This document shows, one piece after another, positions 8,093 through 16,111 of a DNA stretch of 23,143 nt (the first letter of the stretch is position 1; each line of letters opens with the position of its first letter). Source of the DNA: DASXZH01 sp036502005 (GTDB lineage: Bacteria; Armatimonadota; Fimbriimonadia; Fimbriimonadales; Fimbriimonadaceae); the NCBI GenBank assembly GCA_036502005.1, contig DASXZH010000085.1, positions 1-23,143 of the forward strand, written 5' to 3'. A model generated the notes under the pieces. It had not been told where the DNA came from. It ran no database searches and worked only from the letters and a program-made list of their open reading frames with translations. The position numbers and the translations under genes are program-made.

Positions 8093-10264
8093 ATGCAAGC
8101 ACCGAACGAATCCAACCCCGACCAGTGGCTTACGCACGACATCGAGGCGTTTGCGAACGATGCCGCACGACGTACATTTGCCGTAATGGAAGGGCACGTC
8201 CCGGAAGCTAAAGTTGCTGAGTTGGCCCGCTCGTTGGCGGGCGAACTCGACCAAAAGATATCCGGATACCAAGCTAGGATCAAAGGCGATACTTTGGCTT
8301 GCCGTAAGGGCTGTAGTTGGTGCTGTAACGAGATAGTGGTTGTTACCGCTTTTGAGATCCTTTGGGTCTACAACATTGCAAACACGACTTTCGACGGCGC
8401 GCAGAGAAAAGCTTTACTTGAAAGGTTGTCAGTTTATGACGAAAAAATGCAGAAGTTCTACGATAGGCCTCCCACTTTCCTGCGAGCCGCGTGCTCATTG
8501 CTTGTCAATAACGAATGCTCTATCTATGAAAATCGACCCTTTCGCTGCAGAGGGACAAGCTCTACAGACGCCGATTTGTGTCGAGTATCGGCCGAGTTTC
8601 CCGCCGACGGCCAAACTGTTTCCTTTCTAGTCTCCCAGAAGCTGATTGCGGCGGGAGCCCAAAAAGCCGTCGCTGCCGGTTCAGGCCGGATTTTGGGCGC
8701 AAAAATGCACGATTTAAATCGCTGTTTGAAGATGCTGTTCGACGATCCTAGCCTCGCCGAGAAGGTCTATCGAGGAGAAGTGGTGTTCCCACCGCTGAAG
8801 CCGATTTCAAAACCAGTCGTGTTTCAATCGGACAAGAATTCCGTGACGCCCATATCAATGGCGATGATTTCCCTTCCTTATAAAGAAGCGTGGGACCAGG
8901 CCCGCCTCGGAAATTGGGATCGGGCAGATGCGGCATTTCCGAAAGATAGCTTGCCTCACCTCATGTTGAAGCTTCGGACTCCCGGCATTATGCAGTCCAA
9001 TGAGCAAATCAACGATTGCCAAGACCGAATCAACGAAGCCCTTACCGAACTCGAAAACCGACAGTTCGACCCTATCCAGTTATTGCCTATGGTGGTGGAG
9101 CACATGATGGATGTTCTCCCCTATCAGGGCACATCTGTGCGCGCGGCCCTCGAACGCCAAGGGCGAGTATTTCTTGACAAAGTGATCTCAAGGATCTACC
9201 CACATCTGTGTGAACCGATCGTGGCTCCAAGGAAGCCGGGCCGATTCAGGCTTGGATATATAAGTTCGGCCCTGAATAACAATAACGGGAACCGGTGGGC
9301 GTTAGGCTGGGCCCGTAATCACTGCCCGGATATTGAAACATTCGCCTTTAATTTAGCTCCGCAAGATATCGGTGGACGCTTGTGGGAGCGGGATGTGGAG
9401 CACTATTATTCCCTTCAGGGAAATGGCCAGCGAGTGGCTGAGTTTATACGGTCGCTCGATCTCGATGCGTTGATCGTGACAGATATAGGGGCCAGGAAGT
9501 ATGACTACTTTTTCTTTAGCATGCGATTGGCGCGCGTTCAATGCAATGGATGGGGCCAGCCTGTGACAAGCGGATTGCCCAATATCGATTATTATCTAAG
9601 CTCCGACTTGATGGAGCCGGAGGATGCTCAAAAAGAGTACACGGAAAAACTGGTGCGGCTACCTCGTTCTGGGCTCTGCTATCCCCGTCCGAAAAGCTCC
9701 TTTTGGGAGAAAGGTTACACTCCTCCCAAACGGGAATTCATGCCCTTTATGGCTCAGAACATTAGAAAATGGACGCCGACCTACGATCCGCTTCTTAAGC
9801 GGATCTCGGATCGCTATGGAAAGCCTTTGAAATTTATGGGCGCCTTCGACCAAGAATCTAGCAACATCTTTTCTCAACGTCTTGATCGTGCGAACGTTAC
9901 CCACGTTATATTGCCTCCGACTTCGAACCGCAACTTTGCCAACTACCTCAGGGAGGCCACGGTCTCCTTCGATCCGCCAGATTGGAGTGGTGGCAACACG
10001 ACAATAGAGGCTCTAACTTACGGCATACCGGTAGTTGCTCTGCCGGGCCCCTATATGCGAGGTCGGCATAGCTTGGCCTTCCTACAGATTGCAGGCGCCC
10101 CCGGACTGATCGCAAGCGACGAGGAAGATTACTTCGAACTCCTTTTTGATGAAGAACGACAACGCGAAGCGATGCGGAATCTAAATGCGGACGCGCTCTA
10201 CGAGGACACGGAGGTCGTCGGTGTCTTAGATAGCTTCCTGTTGGATACGATGGGGCAGCCATAG
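8093..10264 (+). CDS. YkgJ cysteine-cluster / GT41 (SPINDLY-like) fusion protein 1
   Basis: A 723-residue two-domain protein. Residues 60-170 resemble the YkgJ/CxxxCxxCC family (putative zinc or iron binding): Cys70, 74, 77, 78, then Cys134, 142, 152 and 163, with SIYENRPFRCRGTSS in between. Residues about 378-715 resemble the catalytic part of O-GlcNAc transferase/SPINDLY (GT41): RLGYISSALNNNNGNRWA, GWGQPVTSGLPNIDYYLSS, KWTP (position of the UDP-binding Lys of OGT) and WSGGNTTIEALTYGIPVV-LPGPYMRGRHS. No TPRs are seen, unlike usual bacterial members. The middle (about 200-375) is unrecognised but shared with its paralogue at 11308-13599. The His that OGT has after GYxSxxF is not at its usual place. 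It probably transfers a sugar from a nucleotide sugar, in the cytoplasm. Last gene of the sulfotransferase unit; no clear ribosome site. Confidence 0.82.
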   Translation: MQAPNESNPDQWLTHDIEAFANDAARRTFAVMEGHVPEAKVAELARSLAGELDQKISGYQARIKGDTLACRKGCSWCCNEIVVVTAFEILWVYNIANTTFDGAQRKALLERLSVYDEKMQKFYDRPPTFLRAACSLLVNNECSIYENRPFRCRGTSSTDADLCRVSAEFPADGQTVSFLVSQKLIAAGAQKAVAAGSGRILGAKMHDLNRCLKMLFDDPSLAEKVYRGEVVFPPLKPISKPVVFQSDKNSVTPISMAMISLPYKEAWDQARLGNWDRADAAFPKDSLPHLMLKLRTPGIMQSNEQINDCQDRINEALTELENRQFDPIQLLPMVVEHMMDVLPYQGTSVRAALERQGRVFLDKVISRIYPHLCEPIVAPRKPGRFRLGYISSALNNNNGNRWALGWARNHCPDIETFAFNLAPQDIGGRLWERDVEHYYSLQGNGQRVAEFIRSLDLDALIVTDIGARKYDYFFFSMRLARVQCNGWGQPVTSGLPNIDYYLSSDLMEPEDAQKEYTEKLVRLPRSGLCYPRPKSSFWEKGYTPPKREFMPFMAQNIRKWTPTYDPLLKRISDRYGKPLKFMGAFDQESSNIFSQRLDRANVTHVILPPTSNRNFANYLREATVSFDPPDWSGGNTTIEALTYGIPVVALPGPYMRGRHSLAFLQIAGAPGLIASDEEDYFELLFDEERQREAMRNLNADALYEDTEVVGVLDSFLLDTMGQP

Positions 10265-10320
10265 TGCCACCCATTTCTAACAGACATTCAGGCCACTGTT
10301 GCCCTTCTCGCAGGCCAATT

Positions 10321-11298
10321 TCAACTGGCCGGAACTGAAGAATCTTTCAAATACTGGTCGACATTCTTTTGTAGGATCATTCCCGAGGGTATAAAGGAAT
10401 TCTTGGGGATCCTTTCATGCTTTAGCGCTGAAGGCACAGCTCCCAAAGCAGTTGGGCCACCGGGCGGAATAAAGGAGGTTGCGTATACCGTGCCATCCTT
10501 AACAGCATCATAAACCTCCTTGGATCCGTTGCCTACGCCGAAAATGTACTTTTTAACGCCTGCTTCTTTAACCGCTTCCGCCGCGCCAAGTGTTGCCGCA
10601 TCATTCATTGTGAAGATAACGTCGACCGGTTTGCCTGACTTAAGATAAGAGGCTACGAAAGCTTTCGCCTTGTTCTCGTCAGTCCCGCAATCCTCCCCCA
10701 TGACTGTCGTTATATTTCCCTTGAATTTGGCTTTGATAGAGGACTGCATCCCGAGAAGGAGTTCTTGACCATCTGCAGATGAATCCGGAACGATAAGGCC
10801 AGTTCCCTTTTGGCGCAAATTGCTTACGTAATAAAAAGGGGCTCCAGAAGCAATACCAGGCAAATCTGCACCGTAGAAGCTATTACATGGCGATTTATTA
10901 GTAGTCCAGGGAACGTAACAGCGATCTAGCTGAAACACGAATATCCCTGCTGATTTTGCCCTCGCAAGTTCAGGCAGAACGCTCTCGTCGATGGGGCTTA
11001 CCATCAAAACCTGCGGCTTTTTTCCAATTGCGTCATCGACTGCTTTGATCTGCTTTTGAGGATCTCCCCCGCCGTCTACTTTTTCAAATTTAACCTCGCC
11101 AGCAATCTGTTTGCTCGCTAAATCCATCTGACTTTCGTAAGTCTTAGACCAAGGATCTGTCCATCCGGTTGATACGTAAATCACCGTCCCAGTCGGGGTG
11201 GAATCAGATGACGCAGAGGACTTGGGACCATTGCAACCCCCTGCGACGAGTAGGATAATGGGAAGAGCAAGGATGCCCCAAGAGCGAATTCCAGTCAT
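10321..11298 (-). CDS. Sugar-type ABC substrate-binding lipoprotein
   Basis: A 325-residue periplasmic-binding-protein-like protein (Peripla_BP_4/ribose-binding type). The N-terminus is a lipoprotein signal with lipobox VAGGC (Cys about 22), followed by a Ser/Thr linker. The mature part shows the two-lobe pattern: GTVIYVSTGWTDPWSKTYES, a KQIKAVDDAI helix, VLMVSPIDESVLPELARAKSAGI, FTMNDAATLGAAEAVKEAGV and GVGNGSKEVYDAVKDGTVYA. It begins nine bases after the stop of the YkgJ-GT41 gene, so the two are almost surely cotranscribed. No permease or ATPase gene is in the window; it may serve a transporter elsewhere or act as a sensor ligand-binder. Its tie to a glycosyltransferase suggests a sugar ligand, which is inference. 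Confidence 0.87.
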   Translation of the reverse strand: MTGIRSWGILALPIILLVAGGCNGPKSSASSDSTPTGTVIYVSTGWTDPWSKTYESQMDLASKQIAGEVKFEKVDGGGDPQKQIKAVDDAIGKKPQVLMVSPIDESVLPELARAKSAGIFVFQLDRCYVPWTTNKSPCNSFYGADLPGIASGAPFYYVSNLRQKGTGLIVPDSSADGQELLLGMQSSIKAKFKGNITTVMGEDCGTDENKAKAFVASYLKSGKPVDVIFTMNDAATLGAAEAVKEAGVKKYIFGVGNGSKEVYDAVKDGTVYATSFIPPGGPTALGAVPSALKHERIPKNSFIPSGMILQKNVDQYLKDSSVPAS

Positions 11299-11307
11299 TT
11301 GAAGTTA

Positions 11308-13599
11308 CTATACCATTTGCAAAGTTTCTAGTATTATTTTTTCTAAAGCCTCAATTATGCCTACGTCGCCATATAGCTCTTGAACCGCGAGGGGACGCAT
11401 TGCTTCCGAAAGCCGGTCGGGTTCGCAAATCAAGTCAAGATATTGATCCTCGCTGCTAGCGATCAAATTTGGAACTCCAGCCTGCTTCAAGAACGCAAAC
11501 GAGTGCCGACTCCTCATAAACGGGCCGGGAAATGTTACAACCGGCGTTCCGGCCGCCAAGGCTTGGATGGTTGTATTACCTCCGCTCCACATAAACGGGT
11601 CGATGGAAACGTCCGCTAATCCTAAAAGGGCCAAATAGTCCAGATGTGTCACAGGCGGAATCCAACGGGCTGGAATTTCAGCTTTTCTAAAACGTTCCTT
11701 TACTCTTTCAGAGTCCCCCGATGGAGCACTTTCAAGGAAGACAACGGGCGTCCCCAGCCGGTCGTGAATGCGCCGGAAAATGTGATCGTGCCTGGGCGTC
11801 AGCTTCATACAGGCTTGCCCCATGAGAATGAACGGGCCCGCTAGCGGCAATCCAAAGTAATCTCGTGTTCTTTGGGGAACTTGCACTGATTCACGGTAAA
11901 ACAACATCCCAGAACGCGGCAACCTCACAAGCTTTTCTGTATAGTGCGAATCCGCATCGTGGGATTCCATATATTGCGATGAAATATATAGGTCGATTGT
12001 TGGCAGGCCTGAAGTCACCGGGCTCCCCCACGCTGTCGCTTGTTTACGCGCTAGCCGCAAGCAGGCATATTGCAATGTGCGCGCGAACATTCCGACGTCT
12101 GTGTAAATTAAGAAGTCGATGTCTTGAGACCGAATAAACTCGGCATTTTCGGGGACTGACCGGTTGAGCCAGTAAAAATGATCCGAGTGCTGTCGAAAGC
12201 GATCGGTTATAGCATCAGTCTCGCTTCCCACAAGAAAACAGTAGGTCTCGAAATCTTTAGAATGCTGCCTGACCCACGTCCAGGCCCATCTTCCGTTGTT
12301 CGAAGCGTTGAGATGCCCGCTAATGTAGCCAACCCGGATTTTGCCCGGCTTCCTTGGAGTTTCGATAGGAGAAGTGAGGTGAGGAAGGGATTTCGAGACA
12401 ATATCGTTCATTAAGAAGTTTCCATGAGCGGCCAAGATATCCCGGTCGTGCCGACCCTGGTAAGGAAGGTTCATAGTCTGATGGTAGGACAAAGCGTTAA
12501 ACGCTTCCATAGGTTTAAAGGAAGCGGCCCTAAAATGACCAATGGCGGCCAGGAAATCTTGCCGGGACTGATCGATTTCTTCTTCCGAGTTTGCCACTCG
12601 AGGAACGTCGATCCTTGCCATCGCATTCATCGCTTCGCTTCCTTTATCTTTATCAAGAAAAAGCTTGAAATCTTGGTTCCGCAAGTATGCCTCAGAGGCC
12701 TCCCGCACTGCGGCCGCTTGCTCCATGGGCAAGTCACCACTAGGAAATCGCCCTGAGCCTTCAATTTTGTATGCGGGGCGAAAGTGTGCGGCAATCCTGC
12801 TCACGGGGGCGGGTGCATACTCAATTTCCGCTATGGCACTTGCAAATCTGTTCTGACCATCAACGTAGCTCTGCAATAGGCCCGGCTCTTCAAATAACAT
12901 TGCCAGGGCAACTCCAAGATCCACCGTGATGGGATCGAGCTGTTCAAAGATGAGTCCGACTCGAAGCCCCGATTCAGCCGCAGAGGCGAAGGACGGAGGC
13001 TCAGCCCATTTCGGGCGCGCAGCCGGGTCCAGTTGGTTTAGCTTGATCTTCTCGCAAGCGGCAACATCGGTCGAGTTCAGAGCGCGACAGCTAAGGGGTC
13101 TCACGGCGTAAACGGAGCAAAGGCCGCCTACAAGGAGTGGACAATGGTCCCGAACCTGAGCCAAGCGTTCCGGCCTAAAAGCCTGAGTGGATGCTACGAA
13201 TCGTTTGGCTGCGCTATTGACCTCTAATTTTAGGGATTCTGAAAAGTTCTCGTCAACATAACGCCAAATAGCTGACAGTTCGGGAATGGACACCTCTGGA
13301 ATTCTGAAACAACAATGACAGCAACCCTTGGCACATTTAATGGTTCCCGATGGATCGCCTTGAGTGACTGCTGCAATGGCTAGCAGGGCCTTTTCAATTT
13401 CAATATCCACATACCCAGAAGATTCGCAAGCTGCATCGGCGATCGAAGATGACGAGCGGGTTTGGCTCAACCGTTTTTCAACGCTTATCTCGGCTCGGCG
13501 AATAAGCATGTTTGCGGTAGCCACCTGCTCGGGTGGTCCGTTAAGATGAAAGGGTTCTTTGTCCAATGACGGGTCGCGCTCGGAGTGATCTGTCGGCAA
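11308..13599 (-). CDS. YkgJ cysteine-cluster / GT41 (SPINDLY-like) fusion protein 2
   Basis: A 763-residue paralogue of the protein at 8093-10264 with the same architecture. The cysteine cluster is Cys89, 93, 96, 97 and then Cys153, 161, 171, 182, with CSVYAVRPLSCRALNSTD matching the YkgJ pattern. The GT41-like part begins near residue 418 (KIRVGYISGHLNASNNGRWA) and contains AWGSPVTSGLPTIDLYISS, GQACMKLTPRHD, WSGGNTTIQALAAGTPVVTF and PGPFMRSRHSFAFL. As in paralogue 1, the His expected after GYIS is absent while the Lys region is kept. The reported start is TTG 13599 with no good ribosome site; ATG at residue 31, preceded by AGGTGG, is an alternative. It lies downstream of a strong hairpin and of the prepilin and lipoprotein genes, and is followed at nine bases by the sugar-binding lipoprotein. 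Confidence 0.82.
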   Translation of the reverse strand: MPTDHSERDPSLDKEPFHLNGPPEQVATANMLIRRAEISVEKRLSQTRSSSSIADAACESSGYVDIEIEKALLAIAAVTQGDPSGTIKCAKGCCHCCFRIPEVSIPELSAIWRYVDENFSESLKLEVNSAAKRFVASTQAFRPERLAQVRDHCPLLVGGLCSVYAVRPLSCRALNSTDVAACEKIKLNQLDPAARPKWAEPPSFASAAESGLRVGLIFEQLDPITVDLGVALAMLFEEPGLLQSYVDGQNRFASAIAEIEYAPAPVSRIAAHFRPAYKIEGSGRFPSGDLPMEQAAAVREASEAYLRNQDFKLFLDKDKGSEAMNAMARIDVPRVANSEEEIDQSRQDFLAAIGHFRAASFKPMEAFNALSYHQTMNLPYQGRHDRDILAAHGNFLMNDIVSKSLPHLTSPIETPRKPGKIRVGYISGHLNASNNGRWAWTWVRQHSKDFETYCFLVGSETDAITDRFRQHSDHFYWLNRSVPENAEFIRSQDIDFLIYTDVGMFARTLQYACLRLARKQATAWGSPVTSGLPTIDLYISSQYMESHDADSHYTEKLVRLPRSGMLFYRESVQVPQRTRDYFGLPLAGPFILMGQACMKLTPRHDHIFRRIHDRLGTPVVFLESAPSGDSERVKERFRKAEIPARWIPPVTHLDYLALLGLADVSIDPFMWSGGNTTIQALAAGTPVVTFPGPFMRSRHSFAFLKQAGVPNLIASSEDQYLDLICEPDRLSEAMRPLAVQELYGDVGIIEALEKIILETLQMV

Positions 13600-13611
13600 T
13601 GTAAAACGTCT

Positions 13612-13642
13612 CGGGCCCCCTAAGAATATCTTAGGAGGCCCG
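13612..13642 (-). terminator. Strong hairpin, terminator or attenuator
   Basis: A 12-pair stem with one mismatch (CGGGCC and CCTAAG arms, five-base loop AATAT) follows the small lipoprotein gene. On the minus strand it is followed by GAGACGTTTTAC, a short, weak U-run. It may end the prepilin-lipoprotein transcript or let only part of the polymerases read on into the YkgJ-GT41 gene, which starts 13 bases later. Confidence 0.55.
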
Positions 13643-13673
13643 ATAACCGCACCGAATTTATTTCCTTACGGAT

Positions 13674-13901
13674 CTAGTTGGTCGGTGCACTCTGTCTGAA
13701 GGCCCTTTTGAAAGCCATTACCTTGCTTTCGCCGGGTTTAGTCTGTATGTGCTGGATGTCCGGCACTTTCTTGCCGGCGTCGTTAACAATCGCTCTGGTG
13801 GGCGCGTCACCACACCCGGTCAGTGCAGAAGTAAAAACCCCAGCTATGCAAATCAAACCAACAACGCGTTTCCAGGTATTCAGATTCATTTTGTTCATCA
13901 T
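13674..13901 (-). CDS. Small predicted lipoprotein
   Basis: A 75-residue protein with a lipoprotein signal: a positive N-terminus (NTWKRVVGL), hydrophobic core and lipobox ALTGC, leaving a mature part of about 45 residues (GDAPTRAIVNDAGKKVPD onward) rich in charged residues and without tyrosine. I do not recognise the family. It starts 11 bases after the prepilin-like gene and is probably cotranscribed with it. Several in-frame ATGs (residues 1, 2 and 5) could serve as start; none has a strong ribosome site. Confidence 0.7.
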   Translation of the reverse strand: MMNKMNLNTWKRVVGLICIAGVFTSALTGCGDAPTRAIVNDAGKKVPDIQHIQTKPGESKVMAFKRAFRQSAPTN

Positions 13902-13912
13902 CGGCGATCAGG

Positions 13913-14962
13913 TTAGCCAATCGGTTGACAAGCAGTTCCCGAAGGGCCTGTGCCCGCGTCTCGAGTCGTTCCATCCAACGTCCAGAGATACTTCGTGATA
14001 TCGGTGATGACCGAACCGAAGCCAGCATATCCGGAGGCGGTGGTAGAACTTCCGAAGTCCGTACCTGCAGCAAGCGCATCAGCCGTCATCGACTTAGCGT
14101 GGCCATCGACCCAACCAACGTTTGCGCCATTGTAAGGATTCAACGCACGGGTAATACCTGTGATCTCTCCAACGGGAGTGGTCTTAACCCACTGAGAGCC
14201 CCACTTCGACGAACCTGCGGGCGTGGTGCTTGCACCAACGTTCACATACGTCAAGCGGTTGGTTGCGTAATAAAGCTGGCAACCCGTGCCTGGATCAGTG
14301 AGCATCGTTTCATCTGGCGTGCTGTACTGCGCACCGGCAACGAGCGCCGTACCAACAACTGGCGTTCCAGCAGAGGAGGTGAACATAACCGTGTTTGCAG
14401 GTGCAACAGCCGTCGTAGAAGATCGGCCAACGCCATTAACGTCTAGGTAACCACTAGGAAGCCAGCCCGAGGTGGACAGACCGTTGATTACGAGCGGAGA
14501 AAGGAACAGATAGTTGTAACCATACTGAGGGTGCCAGCTCTGGTGCTCGGTGTTGGCGTTTGGGCCACCGCCGAAGTAGTTCTGAGGATCTCCGGTTGCT
14601 GGGTCCACGAATAGGCCAAGCGACTTGATGTATGGCTGAAGAAGAATCGGCCAGTTGTAAGTTACGTTGAAGGGAGGAGCAAGACAGGAAGCGCCGCCAT
14701 TTGGATACGGTGTACCGTTAGGCTGAATCTGTCCGCAATAAGTGTTGAACGGGTTCTGAGAAAAGAGTACGAAGTTATCGTCGTAGTCGTTCTCATACAT
14801 AATGTTCGCCAGCGTGATTTGCTTGATGTTCGAAAGTGAAGCCGACTTCTTAGCGGCAAGCTTCGCTTGAGCAAATACTGGGAAGAGGATCGCCGCTAGA
14901 ATCGCAATAATTGCGATTACGACGAGCAACTCAATAAGAGTAAAAGCACGTTTCTTGTTCAT
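13913..14962 (-). CDS. Type II/IV prepilin-like protein (DUF1559-type)
   Basis: A 349-residue protein with a class III signal: short basic leader MNKKRA, then FTLIELLVVIAIIAIL and AILFPVFAQAKLAAKKSAS. Cleavage would fall after Ala6, where most prepilins have Gly. After the helix comes IMYENDYDDNFVLFSQ, then a long Gly/Pro/Tyr/Asn-rich globular part and the C-terminal WVDGHAKSM motif typical of large pseudopilin-like proteins of Armatimonadota and Planctomycetota. After processing by a prepilin peptidase it would sit in the inner membrane or in a pilus-like fibre. The start at 14962 is chosen for the signal and for GGAG five bases upstream. Leads a short unit with the lipoprotein at 13674-13901. 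Confidence 0.9.
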   Translation of the reverse strand: MNKKRAFTLIELLVVIAIIAILAAILFPVFAQAKLAAKKSASLSNIKQITLANIMYENDYDDNFVLFSQNPFNTYCGQIQPNGTPYPNGGASCLAPPFNVTYNWPILLQPYIKSLGLFVDPATGDPQNYFGGGPNANTEHQSWHPQYGYNYLFLSPLVINGLSTSGWLPSGYLDVNGVGRSSTTAVAPANTVMFTSSAGTPVVGTALVAGAQYSTPDETMLTDPGTGCQLYYATNRLTYVNVGASTTPAGSSKWGSQWVKTTPVGEITGITRALNPYNGANVGWVDGHAKSMTADALAAGTDFGSSTTASGYAGFGSVITDITKYLWTLDGTTRDAGTGPSGTACQPIG

Positions 14963-15010
14963 AAGATCTCCAATACAATGCCCACTCACCAATCCGGGTG
15001 GGCTGTTACC

Positions 15011-15037
15011 ATTATATGATACATATACATGATACAA
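15011..15037 (-). promoter_or_regulatory. Promoter of the prepilin-like gene
   Basis: On the minus strand TATAAT (15011-15016) is a perfect -10, with TTGTAT (15032-15037) as -35 at a short 15-base spacing. The 8-base word TGTATCAT occurs twice, 13 bases apart (15029-15036 and 15016-15023), within the promoter and could be a regulator site. The leader would be about 40 bases. Confidence 0.55.
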
Positions 15038-15286
15038 CGAATTCTAGAAAAGTACATTAAGAAATTTTTCTGCCCGGAACCTTCCATGGATGTATTCCAG
15101 TAAATAGCTGGGAGATCTAGTTCAAGACTTGCGATCCCCGAAATTTGTTGGCTAAGCGAGTTTTCACTTGGGATATTTCCACCCCTGAGCCTCGCGAAAT
15201 TGCAACTTTCTGAGATCTGATCGCTCAGGTTTAGCGCCCCTTTTTAGTTATAGCTGTTGTCCAATGTAAGGTAATCGTCAAGCAGC
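15038..15286. other. Intergenic stretch, nothing recognised
   Basis: This gap separates ispE from the prepilin-like gene. I see no open reading frame of note, no RNA gene and no convincing terminator for ispE, only a weak CTGAG/CTCAG inverted pair without a U-run. Confidence 0.5.
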
Positions 15287-16078
15287 CTAGCTTAACGACT
15301 CTTCCCTCGTTAGCGTCCTTACTACTCTTGCCCAAATCCCCTCTCCCAGCCCATTGGCCGCTTCTCCTGCCTCTGACTGAGAATCGAACCGGCCAAAAAC
15401 TGCCGATCCTGAGCCCGTTAGCGCGCCCTGTTTCGCACCAAGCTCTTTCAAAGTAACGATGAGATCCAAACACTCAGCGGGAGCAACCGGCTCAAAATCA
15501 TTGCCCGACTCCAGTCGGTCCAAGCTCCGAGGCAAAGCATCAAGCCTTTGATACATTTCTGCAGTTGAGCAGGTCGCCCCACGCGGCATAGCAAGTACAA
15601 CCCAGCCATTGCTTTCATCTATCAGAGGTGTAAGAGTCTCGCCATATCCCTCACCTCTGGCACGTCCACCAACCAAAAAGAAAGGCACATCTGCTCCGAC
15701 CGCCTTTGCCACTTCCATAAAGTCGCTTTCCTGGGGCTGAGCATAGAGGAAAGGCCTCACTCCGCGTAGGAACCCGGCCGCATCGGAACTGCCCCCTCCG
15801 AGTCCGCTCATTGAAGGAATCCTCTTCTTGAGCACCACTTCAAGAGGCATCATGTGGACAAACTCTTTGAGTAGGTTCCAGGCTTTTACCACCGTGTTAT
15901 CTTCCGGCAAGTCAACATCCGACACGAAAACATCCGCCGACGATTGGCTGATCGAAAGCTCATCGAACAGGCCCACTGCCTGAAAGACCGTTTTGATCGG
16001 GTGATAGCCCCGGCTGTCCTGTTCACCCACGAGCAAAAACTCGTTTATTTTGGCTGGGCATTGGACAATCACTTCCAT
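15287..16078 (-). CDS. ispE: 4-diphosphocytidyl-2-C-methyl-D-erythritol kinase
   Basis: A 263-residue GHMP-family kinase that phosphorylates CDP-methylerythritol at the 2-hydroxyl in the MEP route to isoprenoids, in the cytoplasm. Motif 1 CPAKINEFLLVG with catalytic Lys10, RGYHPIKTVFQAVGLFDEL, the ATP-binding loop GLGGGSSDAAGFLRG (from about 92), the GADVPFFL motif with Asp130, and the C-terminal TGSGSAVFG are all present. Length is slightly short of the usual 280-300. The ATG at 16078 puts the protein start directly before the motif; a TTG 24 bases upstream is possible. The gene is divergent from the CocE-type hydrolase with only 33 bases between start codons. Confidence 0.93.
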   Translation of the reverse strand: MEVIVQCPAKINEFLLVGEQDSRGYHPIKTVFQAVGLFDELSISQSSADVFVSDVDLPEDNTVVKAWNLLKEFVHMMPLEVVLKKRIPSMSGLGGGSSDAAGFLRGVRPFLYAQPQESDFMEVAKAVGADVPFFLVGGRARGEGYGETLTPLIDESNGWVVLAMPRGATCSTAEMYQRLDALPRSLDRLESGNDFEPVAPAECLDLIVTLKELGAKQGALTGSGSAVFGRFDSQSEAGEAANGLGEGIWARVVRTLTREESLS

Positions 16079-16111
16079 GATCTGATTTTGATGCAAAATC
16101 AAAGCTAACCG

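Noticed and set aside
10313..10330. GGCCA/TGGCC hairpin between convergent genes as terminator
   Set aside because: It overlaps the stop codon of the sugar-binding protein, is only five pairs long and lacks a U-run on either strand.
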